DNA from: Bacteroidota bacterium
GTDB taxonomy: Bacteria; Bacteroidota; Bacteroidia; Bacteroidales; ML635J-15
Assembly: GCA_029558535.1 (NCBI GenBank)
Contig: JAKQEK010000452.1
Coordinates: 124,001 to 188,000, forward strand
Length of the DNA stretch: 64,000 bases
Direction: 5' to 3'
Below are positions 61,923 to 64,000 of this stretch, piece after piece; position 1 is the first letter of the stretch; the number at the start of each line of letters is the position of its first letter. The translations under genes and the position numbers were made by a program. The notes under the pieces were generated by a model that ran no database searches, had not been told where the DNA came from, and saw only the letters and a list, made by a program, of their open reading frames with translations.

Positions 61923-64000
61923 TTATTTAACGATGAGTTTAGACACCTTAATATCATTATTTAAGTCACTTATAACTTTAACAAAATAAATCCCTGATTG
62001 TAGCTCATCAATTATGATTTGATTACATCTGTCATTCATCCGTTCTCGATAAACTATTTGGCCATTAAGATTTCTGATTTCAATAAAACCACTTTCGGTA
62101 GATTGAATAAAAAAGTTTTGTCCTTTCGAAACTGGATTTGGAAATACAGAAAAACTTTCATTATCGGCGTAGTCAATAGTACTTGTTATTGGTTCGAACT
62201 CGACTACAATTTCTACTTCTTCATCTAATTCACTTATCATGTAATAATTTGATAAATTCCCATCAATATTATCAAAATTTCTGTACCATTGTTTAACTCG
62301 ATAACCATCATCGGGTGTTGCAGTGAAGAATATTTGGGTATTTGCAGGCAAAACAGCCGGAGATGCAATAGGCACACCACTTACTTCGGCAGTTAAGCTA
62401 CCATGATAATATATATCAGACACACCAAATATTAAATTAAAAGTAACGGTTTGATCCGGATATTCTATTGCAAACTCCGAAGTATTGTTAAATTCATCAA
62501 TGCATATTGCTGTGTAATAATCAGTTTCATTTTCAAAATTAAAGTTGAAAGACCAGTTGCCGGAAGCATCGCAGTAGGTATATCCCAAATAGTCCACACC
62601 TTCGGCAATAAAATTTGTATTTAAAATTGCTCGATATATTTCTATTTTAGTTGTCGCTGGATTTTGGACATCGGCTATACCTGAAATAGTTGCTACCGAA
62701 CCATCAAATGTCAAGTTTTCGATTTCTGGTGAATTCAGCATAGCATTAGGACCATCATCAATGTCTCCTTCATCATTCTGATTTATTTCATCATCAGGAA
62801 ATATCTCTATTCCCATATATGCATTATTAAGAAATGTATTGCAGGATATTAAATTATACTTTGCTTGCAATGACTCTAATTTTACCCCATTCCGTCCGTT
62901 AAAGGCTATTAGATTTGCATGTTCCGGACTACCACCTATTGTAGTATTTGCTGCATTTTGAGTCACTAAAATTCCCTGTACTCCATTAGGAATTGAATTG
63001 ATTCCAGAAATATCAGTACCAATTTTATTTCTAATAATAACATTGTAGTCAGAATAAATTCCGAAAACTGTAATTCCATTAGCAAGGTTACCCGAAATCA
63101 GATTGCCATCCACAATATTAGCATAAGAAGCTCCATCGATATGCACACCTGTTTCGTTTGGGATTGCATAATTACCGGTAATGTCAGTACCGATTTTATT
63201 TCCAATAAGCTGCATATAGCTTGTTCCATTATTATAAAAGTAAGCACCAAAAGCTGTATTTCCAGAGATAAGATTTCCTTGTCCGGGTAAATATCCTCCA
63301 ATAATATTATGATTTGATCTGTCGTCACATAATAATCCGTAAGTATTTGGGATAGCATAAGAGCCTGTAATATCTGTTCCGATAAGATTACCTTGTACCA
63401 CATTACCAATACAACCAACACCAAAAATATCAATACCGTAAGCCACATTACCTGATGCCAGATTCATTGAATCGGCGGTCATTCCACCAATTTTATTATA
63501 GGCAGCAGCTCCTTCAACAGTAATACCATCATAATTATGTAATTCGGATTCACCCGTAAGGTTAACACCAACCAGATTATTAATAATTAAATTATGATGA
63601 GAATCGCTCATTCTAATCCCAGCATATTCGTTTCCGGAAACTAGATTTCGGTTAGCAGAACCAACATCACCAATTTGATTGTATGAAGCACCGCTAATAA
63701 TTTCGATAGCATTAACATTTCCTTTGCGTTCCGATCCGTTGTAATTACAACCAAGGTAGCAGCCGACAACTTTGTTTTGAGTTGCCGACTCGCCATAGAT
63801 CTGAATTCCATAAAGAAATTCGTTGATTATAAGCCCCTTGATTGTGTTATTTGAGGAATTCAATAATGAGATGCAACATTCTACGGTTCTATTGCTTCCA
63901 TTTAAGCAAATTTCCGGTCCATAAGGATTGGTATCACCGGCGAAACTTGTCTGTGTTGTACCGTCAACAGTTATGTATCCGGTTGAGAAAGCCGGCAAAC
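61923..64000 (-). CDS. Right-handed beta-helix protein with type IX sorting domain, N-terminus outside window
   Basis: The frame runs off the right edge without a real start codon, so the visible 691 residues are the C-terminal part. Residues about 1-385 are regular right-handed beta-helix coils with recurring GNLIGTDITGSYAIPN-type turns. A beta-sandwich region, a Cys-poor InlB/Flg_new-like repeat (ATPDDGYRVKQWYRN) and a type A sorting domain (SVFPNPVSKG) follow. It ends two bases before the GH3 gene. Such helices occur in polysaccharide lyases and adhesins; no catalytic residues are clear. Confidence 0.85.
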   Translation of the reverse strand, partial: LPAFSTGYITVDGTTQTSFAGDTNPYGPEICLNGSNRTVECCISLLNSSNNTIKGLIINEFLYGIQIYGESATQNKVVGCYLGCNYNGSERKGNVNAIEIISGASYNQIGDVGSANRNLVSGNEYAGIRMSDSHHNLIINNLVGVNLTGESELHNYDGITVEGAAAYNKIGGMTADSMNLASGNVAYGIDIFGVGCIGNVVQGNLIGTDITGSYAIPNTYGLLCDDRSNHNIIGGYLPGQGNLISGNTAFGAYFYNNGTSYMQLIGNKIGTDITGNYAIPNETGVHIDGASYANIVDGNLISGNLANGITVFGIYSDYNVIIRNKIGTDISGINSIPNGVQGILVTQNAANTTIGGSPEHANLIAFNGRNGVKLESLQAKYNLISCNTFLNNAYMGIEIFPDDEINQNDEGDIDDGPNAMLNSPEIENLTFDGSVATISGIADVQNPATTKIEIYRAILNTNFIAEGVDYLGYTYCDASGNWSFNFNFENETDYYTAICIDEFNNTSEFAIEYPDQTVTFNLIFGVSDIYYHGSLTAEVSGVPIASPAVLPANTQIFFTATPDDGYRVKQWYRNFDNIDGNLSNYYMISELDEEVEIVVEFEPITSTIDYADNESFSVFPNPVSKGQNFFIQSTESGFIEIRNLNGQIVYRERMNDRCNQIIIDELQSGIYFVKVISDLNNDIKVSKLIVK

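Overview
The window comes from an AT-rich (by eye about one third G+C) member of the Bacteroidota, most likely a Bacteroidales- or Marinilabiliales-like organism. Four signs support this. At least five proteins end in the type A sorting domain of the type IX secretion system. A TonB-dependent receptor starts with a carboxypeptidase-regulatory-like domain. Many genes sit behind the Bacteroidota -7 promoter element TAnnTTTG. Several lineage-typical families occur (DUF2027-Smr, DUF4199, a membrane-anchored AraC regulator). I could not search databases, so the genus is not assigned.

Layout. 1-7.4 kb: end of a small membrane-protein gene, a secreted beta-propeller protein, rlmD on the minus strand, an unusual 0.8 kb non-coding insertion, an OmpH-like protein, a glycosyltransferase and a three-unit hairpin repeat. 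7.4-13.8 kb: information processing (uvrA, an EF-G, a CvfB-like S1 protein, an RRM protein with a possible leader pseudoknot). 13.8-18.3 kb, minus strand: two related secreted proteins of unknown function, a TraB/GumN protein and an MFS transporter. 18.4-25.0 kb: two large type IX cargo proteins around a small lipoprotein and a beta-barrel. 25.1-36.6 kb: gap, a MacB-type permease, a TonB receptor with a secreted partner, tRNA-Thr, a Smr protein, queA, a DUF308 protein, an FKBP of SlyD type, ung and small unknowns. 36.7-42.7 kb: an ECF sigma factor, hairpin repeats, an M23 peptidase and the block coiled-coil protein, zapA, 6S-like RNA, rny.

42.7-57.1 kb is a surface polysaccharide locus: epimerase, polymerase/ligase, deacetylase, MaoC-CitE pair, acetyltransferase, flippase, glycosyltransferases, aminotransferase and chain-length protein. 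It carries signs of rearrangement, with a truncated second copy of the epimerase 3' end and dispersed repeats. The locus ends at the SRP RNA gene. 57.5-64.0 kb is a carbohydrate unit: a membrane AraC regulator, a secreted GH3 glycosidase and a beta-helix protein cut by the window end.

The most interesting material is non-coding: (1) a dispersed element with a hairpin supported by three compensatory base-pair changes and a possible pseudoknot; (2) a 45-nt two-stem hairpin family with a 116-bp tandem period; (3) a perfect 25-bp palindrome upstream of a zinc-ribbon gene, with three imperfect copies at about 110-bp spacing downstream; (4) a 6S-like RNA between zapA and rny with a 17-bp closing stem. 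No complete transposon, CRISPR array or prophage is visible.
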